From contig CADEFN010000001.1 in assembly GCA_902826615.1 (NCBI GenBank), forward strand, positions 62,001-126,000: DNA of 64,000 nucleotides, read 5' to 3'. The position numbers and the translations under genes were made by a program. Source of the stretch: an uncultured Gemmatimonadota bacterium (GTDB taxonomy: Bacteria; Gemmatimonadota; Gemmatimonadetes; Gemmatimonadales; Gemmatimonadaceae). A model generated the notes under the pieces. The model did no database searches and was not told the origin of the DNA. It saw only the letters and a program-made list of their open reading frames with translations. Of the stretch, positions 34,329-42,700 are shown piece by piece; within the stretch, counting starts at the first letter, position 1, and the number at the start of each line of letters is the position of its first letter.

Positions 34329-35221
34329 GCGCGCCGCACCTCGGCGGTGCCGAAGAGGCCATAGGGCTTCACCATCAGCACCACAATCATCAGCAGATAC
34401 GGCATCACCGTGTGCACGTTGGCACCAAGCCAGGGGGCATTCGGTGTGATGTAGGCAGCGCTGAGCACTTCCGCGAGCCCGACGGTCAGGCCACCGGCTA
34501 CCGCGCCTTCGGTTGAGTCGAGCCCGCCAAGGATGGCGGCCGGGAAGGCACGCAGTGACACCAGACCCACCGTGAGATCGATTCCGCGCGGACCCGCGGC
34601 GATGAACACCCCGGCCAGTACGGCCAGGACACCGGCAACGGCCCATGCCACCCCCTGCACCACTCGTGGGCTGACACCATGGGCAAGGGCAGCCTCGGGA
34701 TCACTCGCGGCGGCACGCATGGCAATCCCCACGGTCGTGAAGCGGAACATGAGGAAGAAGGCGAGCAGCGCCGCCGCCGAGGTGGCGAGGGTCCAGAGGT
34801 CGGCCACCTTCACCACCAGGGCGCCTAACGTGACGGTGCGCACGCCCCAGCTGTCGCCCAGCATGACCAGGTCATAGCCCCAGATCGTGGTGCAGATCTG
34901 CTCGAGCACATAGAGCAGGCCGAGGGTGATGAGAATACTGGCGAAGACGGGCTGCCCGACCATCCGCCGAAGGATGAGGCGTTCGATCAGCAGCCCAACG
35001 CCCGCCATGACCAGGGCCGCGATCCCCATGGCGAGCAGGAAGGGAAGGTGCCAGACGCCCGCCAGCTGGTGAGTGAGGTAGGCGCCAAGCAGCACCAGAC
35101 CACCCTGGGCAAAGTTCACCACCCCGGTAGCCCGGTAGATGATGACAAACCCAAGGCAGATCAGCGCATAGATCGACCCTAACGACAACCCGGCCACGAG
35201 ATACTGCAGGAGGTCGCTCAT
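34325..35221 (-). CDS. livH: Branched-chain-type ABC transporter permease LivH
   Basis: A 298-residue inner-membrane permease with about eight helices. SLGSIYALICLGFVIIYRATGVVNFAQGG at the N-terminus is the LivH signature, and MRAAASDPEAALAHGVSPR forms the ATPase-coupling loop. AILGGLDSTEGAVAGGL is the late conserved helix. It overlaps both the upstream acyl-CoA synthetase stop (ATGA at 35218) and the downstream livM start. Confidence 0.92.
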   Translation of the reverse strand: MSDLLQYLVAGLSLGSIYALICLGFVIIYRATGVVNFAQGGLVLLGAYLTHQLAGVWHLPFLLAMGIAALVMAGVGLLIERLILRRMVGQPVFASILITLGLLYVLEQICTTIWGYDLVMLGDSWGVRTVTLGALVVKVADLWTLATSAAALLAFFLMFRFTTVGIAMRAAASDPEAALAHGVSPRVVQGVAWAVAGVLAVLAGVFIAAGPRGIDLTVGLVSLRAFPAAILGGLDSTEGAVAGGLTVGLAEVLSAAYITPNAPWLGANVHTVMPYLLMIVVLMVKPYGLFGTAEVRRA

Positions 35222-37050
35222 GAGTACAAACCCGCCACGAGGTCATCAAACCGGGTGGCAATCGCGCGGCGTTTGACCTTTTGAGTCGCAGTCAGCTCGC
35301 CTTCCTCGTGATCGAGTTCCTTGGGGAGCAGGGCGAACTTCTTGACCTGCTCCACCGGTGCGAGATCGCGGTTCACCTGTTCCACCCACTCGCTGATGAG
35401 TTTGCGCACCTCGGCGCGCTCACTGAGATCCTTGTACGTGGTGAAGGGAATCCGCTGACGGGTGGCCCAGTCGCCGACGGTGTCGAGCTCAATGCCGATG
35501 AGGGCGGTGATGTACTTGCGGCGATCACCAATCACGATCGCTTCACGCACCCAGGGTGAGACCTTGAGCAGGTTCTCGATCCAGCTTGGTGCGACGTTCT
35601 TTCCACCAGCCGTGATGATCAAGTCCTTCTTGCGGTCGGTAATTGTGAGGTACCCTCGGTCGTCGAGAACGCCGACATCTCCGGAGTGCAGCCAGCCCTC
35701 TTCGTCGACAGTCTCGCGGGTCGCTTCGGGGTTGCGATAGTAGCCGGCGAAGACACCAGGGCCACGCACAAGAATTTCGCCATCATCGGCGATGCGAATG
35801 GTGGCACCGGGCGTGGGCACCCCTACCGTTCCAATGCGGGCTGCGTTGGGCGGATTGAAGGTGGCGAGGGCGGTGCCTTCGGTCTGGCCATATCCTTCCT
35901 GCACCGGGACCCCGATGGCCCAGAAGAACTCCAGCACTTGCGGGGCAATGGGCGCCGCGCCAGAGCCTGCCGCACGAACACGAGCCAGACCAAGCCGGTC
36001 CTTGAGTGGGCGGAAGAGCACCAGCCAGCCTAACGCGTACTGCGCGCGCTCGAAGGCGGACCAGGCGACACCCTGCAGCCGCTTGCGTGCCAGTGCTCGC
36101 CCGCGAGCCATGCCCCATGAATAGATGCGACGCTTGAACCAGGAGGCGTCGGCCATGCGGATCTCCACACTGGCCAGCATCTTCTCCCACACCCGTGGCA
36201 CACCCACAAACAAGGTGGGCTGGATGTCCCGCAGGTCACTGATCAGCGACTCGCCGCCCCCACCAAAACTCACCCGATAGCCCGTGCCGAGCGCCATCAC
36301 GGTCGACAGACCGCGCTCGAGGACGTGACAGAGCGGAAGATAGGAGAGCATCTCGTCGTCGGCTTTCGCCCCCCAGATGCTCCCCCATGATTGGGCCATG
36401 CAACACAGATTGACATGTGTGAGCATGGCGCCCTTGGGTGGGCCCGTTGTTCCGGATGTGTAGACGATGATCGCCACCGCCGCCGGATCGAGCACCGCCA
36501 CCTTCTCCCAGAACACCGAGAGACTCCCTTCAGTACGACTGAGGGAGTCGAACGCGAGCACCTCACCGCGGGCGATCCACGCCTGCGCGCCACGCGGCTC
36601 CATCAGGATCAGATGCTGGAGATTGGGAAGCCGCTCGCGCACCTGCATCACCTTGTCGAGCTGCTCTTCGTCTTCCACAATCGCCGCGACACATCCCGAG
36701 TGCTCCAGGATGTACTCCACCTCCGACGCCGGGCTGGTGGAATACACGCCAACCGTGATGGCGCCGATGCCCTGCACGCCCAGGTCGGACCAGAGCCACT
36801 CGGGCCGGTTATCCCCGATGATGGCCACGCGGTCACCGGCTTGTACGCCGAGGGCGAGCAACCCGAGACCGGTACGGGCGGAGCGTTCCGCATATTCACC
36901 CCAGGTGTACTCACACCAGCGCCCGAGATCCTTGTGGCGCTGCGCCACAATCTTCGGCATACGCTCGGCGTTCTGCTGCAGCATGTGTGGCAGCGTGCGC
37001 AGGCGTGCGACGTCGATCGCGGAACCGGCCACCTCCCGTGTGCTGCTCAT
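35218..37050 (-). CDS. Long-chain acyl-CoA synthetase within the liv operon
   Basis: A 610-residue AMP-forming ligase that activates a carboxylic acid to its CoA thioester. The ATP/AMP motif is YTSGTTGPPKGAM; GYGQTEGTALATFN is the A5-type motif, WLHSGDVGVLDDRGYLTITDRKKDLIITAGGKNVAP carries the conserved Asp and Lys-turn region, and the C-terminal ATQKVKRRAI holds the catalytic Lys. The overall plan matches FadD15/Faa-type enzymes. Overlaps of 4 bp tie it to livG upstream and livH downstream, so it is a true member of the transporter operon, suggesting vectorial activation of an imported fatty or aromatic acid. Confidence 0.92.
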   Translation of the reverse strand: MSSTREVAGSAIDVARLRTLPHMLQQNAERMPKIVAQRHKDLGRWCEYTWGEYAERSARTGLGLLALGVQAGDRVAIIGDNRPEWLWSDLGVQGIGAITVGVYSTSPASEVEYILEHSGCVAAIVEDEEQLDKVMQVRERLPNLQHLILMEPRGAQAWIARGEVLAFDSLSRTEGSLSVFWEKVAVLDPAAVAIIVYTSGTTGPPKGAMLTHVNLCCMAQSWGSIWGAKADDEMLSYLPLCHVLERGLSTVMALGTGYRVSFGGGGESLISDLRDIQPTLFVGVPRVWEKMLASVEIRMADASWFKRRIYSWGMARGRALARKRLQGVAWSAFERAQYALGWLVLFRPLKDRLGLARVRAAGSGAAPIAPQVLEFFWAIGVPVQEGYGQTEGTALATFNPPNAARIGTVGVPTPGATIRIADDGEILVRGPGVFAGYYRNPEATRETVDEEGWLHSGDVGVLDDRGYLTITDRKKDLIITAGGKNVAPSWIENLLKVSPWVREAIVIGDRRKYITALIGIELDTVGDWATRQRIPFTTYKDLSERAEVRKLISEWVEQVNRDLAPVEQVKKFALLPKELDHEEGELTATQKVKRRAIATRFDDLVAGLYS

Positions 37051-37820
37051 GCAGCACCGGCCCCGAGATAGGCCTCGATCACTGCCGGGTTGGTGCGCAC
37101 CTCGTCAGGCAGTCCGATGGCCAGCACTTTGCCGAAATCCATGGCCATGACGCGATGCGCGAGGTCCATGACCATGTGCATGTCGTGTTCGACCAGGATC
37201 ATGGCAACCTGCAATTCCTCGTTGATCTCGCGGATGTAGCGCGCCATGTCCTCGCTTTCCTCGAGATTCATCCCCGCGGCGGGTTCGTCGAGGAGCAGCA
37301 GGCGCGGGTCCATCGCCACGGCGCGCGCCACTTCCACACGTTTGCGCACCCCATAGGGGAGGAGGGAGACGGGGCTGAAACGATACGGCTCCAGCTCGAG
37401 CAGTTCGATGATATCCTCGCAGTGACGGCGCTGCGCCAGCTCTTCGCGTCGTGCGCGTCCCCACCAGATGGCCCCGGCCAGGAAGCCCGTGGTCATCAGG
37501 TGATGCCGGCCCAGGAGGATGTTCTCGAGGACCGTGAGATGACTGAAGAGCCCGAGGTTCTGGAAGGTGCGCGCAATGCCAAGTTTGGCGGTTTGTGTGG
37601 CCCCTACTCCCATCAGGGATTGGCCCGCCAGGGCGATCCGTCCTTCCGCGGGACGATAGACGCCGTTGAGGCAGTTGAAGATCGAGGTCTTCCCCGCGCC
37701 GTTAGGGCCGATGATGGCAAAGAGTTCACCCGGCTCCACAGTAAAGCTCACGCCGGAGAGTGCGGTGACTCCCCCAAAGCGCAGTGTGATGCCTTCCACT
37801 TCGAGCAGCGGCATCGTCAC
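37047..37820 (-). CDS. livG: Branched-chain-type ABC transporter ATPase LivG
   Basis: A 257-residue ATP-binding subunit. Walker A is GPNGAGKTS, the LivG-type signature reads LPYGVRKRVEVARA in place of LSGGQ, Walker B is LLLLDEPAAGMN and the switch His is in LVEHDMHMVM. The AKLGIARTFQNLGLFSHLTVLENI Q-loop region is typical of LivG. GTG at 37820 overlaps the livF stop (GTGA), in keeping with the overlaps elsewhere in the operon; ATG at 37814 is an alternative. Its Walker A Pro-Asn-Gly is coded through a CCTAACG word (37700-37706). Confidence 0.92.
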   Translation of the reverse strand: MTMPLLEVEGITLRFGGVTALSGVSFTVEPGELFAIIGPNGAGKTSIFNCLNGVYRPAEGRIALAGQSLMGVGATQTAKLGIARTFQNLGLFSHLTVLENILLGRHHLMTTGFLAGAIWWGRARREELAQRRHCEDIIELLELEPYRFSPVSLLPYGVRKRVEVARAVAMDPRLLLLDEPAAGMNLEESEDMARYIREINEELQVAMILVEHDMHMVMDLAHRVMAMDFGKVLAIGLPDEVRTNPAVIEAYLGAGAA

Positions 37821-38671
37821 GCACTCCAGCGTTTTTTGCGGCGATACGTCTTGACGTCGCGATAGGAACGACGGGTATCACCCACGGCACCGCCGAGATA
37901 GAACTCGCGGACATCCTGATCGTCGGCGAGTTCGGCGGAAGGGCCATCGCGGACGATTTTCCCGTGCTCCATCACGTAGCCGTAGTGCGCCACCGAGAGG
38001 GCCATCGTGGCGTTCTGCTCGACGAGGAGCACACTGGTCCCGGCGGCATGGACCGCGCGGATGATGTCGCGTACCTGCTCCACCACCTTCGGCGCCAGAC
38101 CTAACGATGGTTCATCGAGCAGGAGGAGCCGCGGCGCGGTCATGAGGGCGCGGCCGATGGCCACCATCTGCTGCTCACCCCCGGAGAGATAGCCGGCAAT
38201 CGCCTTGCGTCGTTCGGCCAGGCGGGGGAACGTGTCAAAGATGCGACCCAGCGACTCCTTCGCGTCGGCTGCTTTCCTGGTGAACCCACCGACACGCAGG
38301 TTTTCCTCCACCGTGAGCTCGGCGAAGAGCCGCCGTCCCTCCATGACCTGGGCAATGCCACGCCGGACAATGTCCGGGGGAGCACTCCCGGTGACCTCGG
38401 TGCCTTCCACCTCCACTCGACCTTTAGTACATCGGCCGCGCTGGATGGTGAGGAGCCCGGTGATGGCGCGCAGCAGGGTGGTTTTGCCTGCGCCATTGGC
38501 ACCGAGGAGTGCCACGATGGACTGCGGGCGCACCTCGAGACTGACGCCCCGCAGCACAAGGATGACGTCGGAGTACACGACTTCGAGATTGCGCACGGCA
38601 AGCAGCGCGTGCGACGCGACGCCGGATGGCACTGCTGATTGTGGGGTGGGTCGGTTCACCGGAGCCGACAT
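37817..38671 (-). CDS. livF: Branched-chain-type ABC transporter ATPase LivF
   Basis: A 284-residue ATP-binding subunit and the first gene of the operon. Walker A is GANGAGKTT, the signature LSGGEQQMVAIGRAL, Walker B LLLLDEPSLGLAP, and the switch His is replaced by LVEQNA as usual in LivF. The QVMEGRRLFAELTVEENL segment is diagnostic. About 22 extra residues precede the fold, and the C-terminal tail is extended and strongly basic (DTRRSYRDVKTYRRKKRWSA), unlike most LivF proteins. No clear promoter was recognised upstream. Confidence 0.92.
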   Translation of the reverse strand: MSAPVNRPTPQSAVPSGVASHALLAVRNLEVVYSDVILVLRGVSLEVRPQSIVALLGANGAGKTTLLRAITGLLTIQRGRCTKGRVEVEGTEVTGSAPPDIVRRGIAQVMEGRRLFAELTVEENLRVGGFTRKAADAKESLGRIFDTFPRLAERRKAIAGYLSGGEQQMVAIGRALMTAPRLLLLDEPSLGLAPKVVEQVRDIIRAVHAAGTSVLLVEQNATMALSVAHYGYVMEHGKIVRDGPSAELADDQDVREFYLGGAVGDTRRSYRDVKTYRRKKRWSA

Positions 38672-38852
38672 GGGTGGGATGGGGCGAACCTAGCGGTGCA
38701 CCCACCGGCGTCAAGGCTGCCACACCCTCAGCCTGTGGCAAGAGCACTCCAATGTCGGTGGAGTGCAGGTGCTGCTCCTGCCGGCGTCCCGCGCGCCAGA
38801 CCTGCATCTGCGGCTGTGTAGGGCCGGTGATGCGGCCGTGCAGCGCGCGAGG

Positions 38853-39191
38853 CTAGCCCATTCTGGCGGGAAAACGCTTGGCCAGATGCCGCTGTTCGGC
38901 GAAGATCGCCTGGACCGGGATGCCCGGGGACCTGAGTTCCACGGCCACTTCGCCCGCCCAGCATCGAACCACCGTTCCAGCCACCGTGATCGACTGGCGG
39001 TCGCTCAGCAATCGCACCTGACCCGAAACTTCGGATCCAATTTCCGGAAGCACCTCGGTGGCCGCGATATATCGGATGCCCCGTTCCGAACAATCGACCA
39101 GCACCATTTCCTTCCCATCGGCTTTGAAGGTCCCGCGAGCCGTTGGGGGATATGGAATTCGGTAGGAGCGACGGTCGAAAGAGAACGACAT
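38853..39191 (-). CDS. PilZ domain protein (putative c-di-GMP receptor)
   Basis: A 112-residue single-domain PilZ protein. The two c-di-GMP-binding signatures are present: RRSYR at residues 7-11 (RxxxR) and DCSERG at 33-38 (D/NxSxxG). The rest is a beta barrel ending AELRS-type strands and a short C-terminal helix. ATG at 39191 begins immediately before the first motif; the open frame to 39899 is a shadow of the neighbouring gene. It would link to the diguanylate cyclase at 54723 as a possible output. About 180 bp on its downstream side hold nothing recognised. Confidence 0.85.
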   Translation of the reverse strand: MSFSFDRRSYRIPYPPTARGTFKADGKEMVLVDCSERGIRYIAATEVLPEIGSEVSGQVRLLSDRQSITVAGTVVRCWAGEVAVELRSPGIPVQAIFAEQRHLAKRFPARMG

Positions 39192-39360
39192 GCAGCCAGG
39201 GGGGAGAGTGCCGGACGTGGTGGCCTCCTTTCCGACGCCCGAGCGGCCCCAATGCAACACGGGATGGTTGCCGCGGGTGACGCTGGGTGCCAACGTTGGC
39301 CCATTCTGACGCGTTGCCCGACAACCGTCACCTGTTGGACTCCTTTCGCCCGGTTTTCTC

Positions 39361-42300
39361 GTGCGCATTCTGCTTGCCCTCCCAGCTGCGGCCGCGGCCT
39401 TTGCCCTGGCTGCCCCACCCACCGGCGACGCGAGCGCGCCTGTCCCGTGGGTGTCCCTGGCTCCCCACGTCCACGACCACCTGACTGAGTTCGCGCCCAT
39501 GGCCGTGGATTCGGCGGTGCTGGCCGGATATCGCTGGCGCAACATCGGTCCCGACCGCGGGGGTCGCTCGATTGCGGTCAGTGGCGTGAAGGGTCGCCGC
39601 AACGAAGCGTATTTCGGCGCCGTCGGGGGCGGGCTCTGGAAAACCACGGATGGCGGCGAAAACTGGGCCGCGGTGACTGACGGCCAGATTCGCAGTGCGT
39701 CGGTGGGCGCAATTGCCGTGAGCGAAAGCAACCCGGATGTCGTGTACATCGGGATGGGTGAGACCTGTATCCGCGGCAACATCATGCCCGGCGACGGGAT
39801 GTACAAAAGCACCGATGCCGGCAAGACGTGGACCCATGTCGGCTTCCGCGACGTGGACGCGATTTCCAAGATCCGGGTGCATCCCACCAATCCCGACATC
39901 GTCTACGCCGCCGTGTTTGGCCGGTACAGCGTGCCCAGCGCCGAGCGCGGGGTGTTCAAGAGCACCGATGGTGGCAAGAGCTGGAAGAAGGTGCTGTATC
40001 GCGACGACAAGACGGGGAGCATCGACCTCAGCATCGATCCGAAGAACCCCAGTGTGATCTTCGCCTCGATGTGGGAGGCCTACCGCAAGGAATACCAGAT
40101 GTCGAGCGGTGGACAGGGCAGCGGCCTCTTCAAGTCCACCGATGGTGGCGAGACCTGGACGGAAATCACGCGCAACAGCGGGATGCCTAACGGGCTGGTG
40201 GGCCGCATCGGTGTCGCCGTCTCTCCGGCGAATGGCAACCGGGTCTATGCGCTGGTGGAAAACGAAAAGGGTGGGCTCTTCCGCAGCGACGATGCCGGCG
40301 CCACCTGGTCGCTCATCAATGACAACCGCTCCATCCGGCAGCGAGCCTTCTACTACACCCACGTCTTTGCCGACACGAAGAATCAGGATGTCGTGTATCT
40401 GCAGAATACCTCGCAGTTCCGGTCGACCGATGGCGGCAAGACGCTGACCAATGCCGGGAACGGTACCCACGGCGACTTCCATGACTTGTGGATCGACCCG
40501 GATGATCCGACGCATCTGGTCACCGGTAATGACGGTGGTGGTGCGGTCTCGACCAACAACGCGGGTCGCTGGAGCGAACAGGACTTCCCCACGGCGCAGT
40601 GGTACCACGTGATCACCACCACCCACACGCCCTATCACGTCTGCGGGTCGCAGCAGGACAACAGCACGTTGTGCACGCCCTTCAACTGGAATGCTGCGGC
40701 CTTCGGCTTTGGTGGTGGCGGACGCCGCGGTGGTGGCGGCGGAGCCCCGGCTGGTCGCGATATCACTGCCGGCGGTATGGCGGTGTCGTACGTGGCAGGT
40801 GGTGGCGAACCAGGCTACATCGCCCCCGACCCGCTCAATCCCGACCTCTTCTACTCGGGCACCAACAACGGCGCTTACGTCGACAAGTTCAACAAACGAC
40901 TGAATACCTCTCGCGAGGTGAACCCGTACCCCTGGTTCTATTCGGGGGAGCCGAGCAAGGAGATCAAGGAGCGCTGGCAGTGGACCTTCCCGATCATTTT
41001 TTCAAAGGCCGATCCGACGCTGCTGTTTGTCTCGTCGCAGCGGTTGTGGGGCACACGGGACGGCGGGAAGACGTGGATGAAGTTGTCGGGTGACCTCACC
41101 CGTCACGCCCCCGAAACGCAGGAAAAGAGTGGTGGTCCCATCACCGGTGACATGAACGGCCCCGAGGTCTACGGCGTGATCTTCTCGGTTGGCCCGGGCA
41201 AGAAGGACGCAAACCTCATCTGGACCGGATCGGATGATGGCCTGGTGCATGTGACCCGGGACTTCGGCAAGACCTGGGCAAATGTCACACCGAAGGAGAT
41301 GCCCGACTTTGGCCGTGTGAGCCAGATTGACGCCTCGAATTTCAGCGCCGGCACCGCCTACCTCTCGGTACGCAAGCCCCTGCTCAACGATCGCTCACCC
41401 TACATCTTCAAAACAACCGACTTCGGCAAGACGTGGACCAAGATCGTGAACGGCATCCGCAGCGATGCCTACGTCCATGCGGTGCGCGAAGACCCGACAC
41501 GTCGTGGCTTGCTGTACGCGGCGACGCAGCATGGCGTCTATCTCTCGTATGACGATGGCGCCAACTGGCAGGAGCTCAACCCCGGTCTGCCGGATATCCC
41601 GGTCGCGGACCTGATTGTCGAGGGCAACGAGCTGGTGATCGGCACCCACGGGCGCGGGTTCTGGGTGCTCGACAATATCGCGGCGCTGCGGCAATACACT
41701 CCCGAGGCAATGGCAAAGGACGTTCATCTCTTCACGCCTCCACCGGCACTGCGCTCCGGTCCCGCGACCACCTTCAGCTGGTGGCTCAAGACGCCGGCCA
41801 AACGGGCGCTGCTGGAAATTGTCGACTCGGCGGGTGTGGTCCTTCGCTCGTGGGAGAACGACACCATGCCGGCACGGCGGGATTCCGCCGGTCCACCCGA
41901 TGGCTTCCGCAACGCCGCGCCGACACCGCTGCCTAACGCCGCCGGGATGAACCGGGTGACCTGGGATGGACGTTCGAAGAGTGCGTCGTCGTTCCCGGGA
42001 ATGATTCTGTGGGGCGCCGGGACCAATGGCCCGGCCCTTCCGCCCGGGCGTTACACCGTGCGACTCACGGCCGACAGCCGCACCGCCTCGGCGCCCCTGG
42101 TGATCAGACGGAACCCGTGGATCACCGATGTCACCGACGCCGATCTGCACGCGCAGTATCGCTTTGGGCGGCAGGTGCGCGACAAGGTCACCGAGGCTAA
42201 CGATGCGGTGATTGACATCAGGCGCGTGAAGACGCAGCTCGAGGACCGGTTGAAGCGCGCAGATGACGCGATGCTCAAGGACAAGGCTGGCACCCTGCGC

Positions 42301-42615
42301 ACCAATGCGTCCGGTGTGGAGGAAAGTGTCTACCAGGTGCGGAACCAGAGCGGGCAGGATCCGCTCAACTTCCCCATCAAGGTGAACAACCGGCTCGCCA
42401 ACCTGCTCTCGATGTCGGAACGCGGTGACGGACGACCCACGACCTACATGCCGGAGATCTTCGGGATCCTGAACACCGAACTCAAGGGATACACCGACCG
42501 CCTGGCGCAGGTGTGGAAGACCGACCTCGCCGCGGTGAACGCCGAACTGGCGCGTCTCAAGCTGCCACCGATTGACCCGAAGTGCGCGAAGGCGGAGGGG
42601 TGCGGGGTGATGTGA
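39361..42615 (+). CDS. Secreted BNR/sortilin-type beta-propeller protein
   Basis: A 1,084-residue exported protein starting at GTG 39361, with a signal peptide (LLALPAAAAAFALA). It carries many BNR/Asp-box and VPS10-like repeats: GGLWKTTDGGENW, GMYKSTDAGKTW, GVFKSTDGGKSW, GLFKSTDGGETW, GLFRSDDAGATW, IFKTTDFGKTW and others, making one or two large propellers over residues 55-780. A Gly-rich loop (GFGGGGRRGGGGGAP near residue 450) interrupts them. The last 300 residues form an Ig-like domain followed by helices. Members are often annotated as glycosyl hydrolases, but no catalytic residues could be assigned. Function is unknown; surface binding or peptidase-related roles are possible. Confidence 0.87.
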   Translation: MRILLALPAAAAAFALAAPPTGDASAPVPWVSLAPHVHDHLTEFAPMAVDSAVLAGYRWRNIGPDRGGRSIAVSGVKGRRNEAYFGAVGGGLWKTTDGGENWAAVTDGQIRSASVGAIAVSESNPDVVYIGMGETCIRGNIMPGDGMYKSTDAGKTWTHVGFRDVDAISKIRVHPTNPDIVYAAVFGRYSVPSAERGVFKSTDGGKSWKKVLYRDDKTGSIDLSIDPKNPSVIFASMWEAYRKEYQMSSGGQGSGLFKSTDGGETWTEITRNSGMPNGLVGRIGVAVSPANGNRVYALVENEKGGLFRSDDAGATWSLINDNRSIRQRAFYYTHVFADTKNQDVVYLQNTSQFRSTDGGKTLTNAGNGTHGDFHDLWIDPDDPTHLVTGNDGGGAVSTNNAGRWSEQDFPTAQWYHVITTTHTPYHVCGSQQDNSTLCTPFNWNAAAFGFGGGGRRGGGGGAPAGRDITAGGMAVSYVAGGGEPGYIAPDPLNPDLFYSGTNNGAYVDKFNKRLNTSREVNPYPWFYSGEPSKEIKERWQWTFPIIFSKADPTLLFVSSQRLWGTRDGGKTWMKLSGDLTRHAPETQEKSGGPITGDMNGPEVYGVIFSVGPGKKDANLIWTGSDDGLVHVTRDFGKTWANVTPKEMPDFGRVSQIDASNFSAGTAYLSVRKPLLNDRSPYIFKTTDFGKTWTKIVNGIRSDAYVHAVREDPTRRGLLYAATQHGVYLSYDDGANWQELNPGLPDIPVADLIVEGNELVIGTHGRGFWVLDNIAALRQYTPEAMAKDVHLFTPPPALRSGPATTFSWWLKTPAKRALLEIVDSAGVVLRSWENDTMPARRDSAGPPDGFRNAAPTPLPNAAGMNRVTWDGRSKSASSFPGMILWGAGTNGPALPPGRYTVRLTADSRTASAPLVIRRNPWITDVTDADLHAQYRFGRQVRDKVTEANDAVIDIRRVKTQLEDRLKRADDAMLKDKAGTLRTNASGVEESVYQVRNQSGQDPLNFPIKVNNRLANLLSMSERGDGRPTTYMPEIFGILNTELKGYTDRLAQVWKTDLAAVNAELARLKLPPIDPKCAKAEGCGVM

Positions 42616-42700
42616 CGGCGGAGGCACGGGAAGCACGGGAGAACAGGCGGAGTAGCTCCTCGTGCTTCCCGTGCTTCCCGTGCCTCCCGTGCTTCCGCCC
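42616..42700. terminator. Inverted 9-bp repeat array between convergent genes
   Basis: On the plus strand GGCGGAGGCACGGGAAGCAC (42617-42636) is mirrored by copies of GTGCTTCCC and ending in CTTCCGCC at 42691-42698. The two arms, about 24 bp each, can fold into a long GC-rich hairpin between the stops of the BNR gene and the Ig-like lipoprotein gene, so it probably acts as a bidirectional terminator. The right arm abuts a TAG stop, as at 10079 and 11588. Confidence 0.65.
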
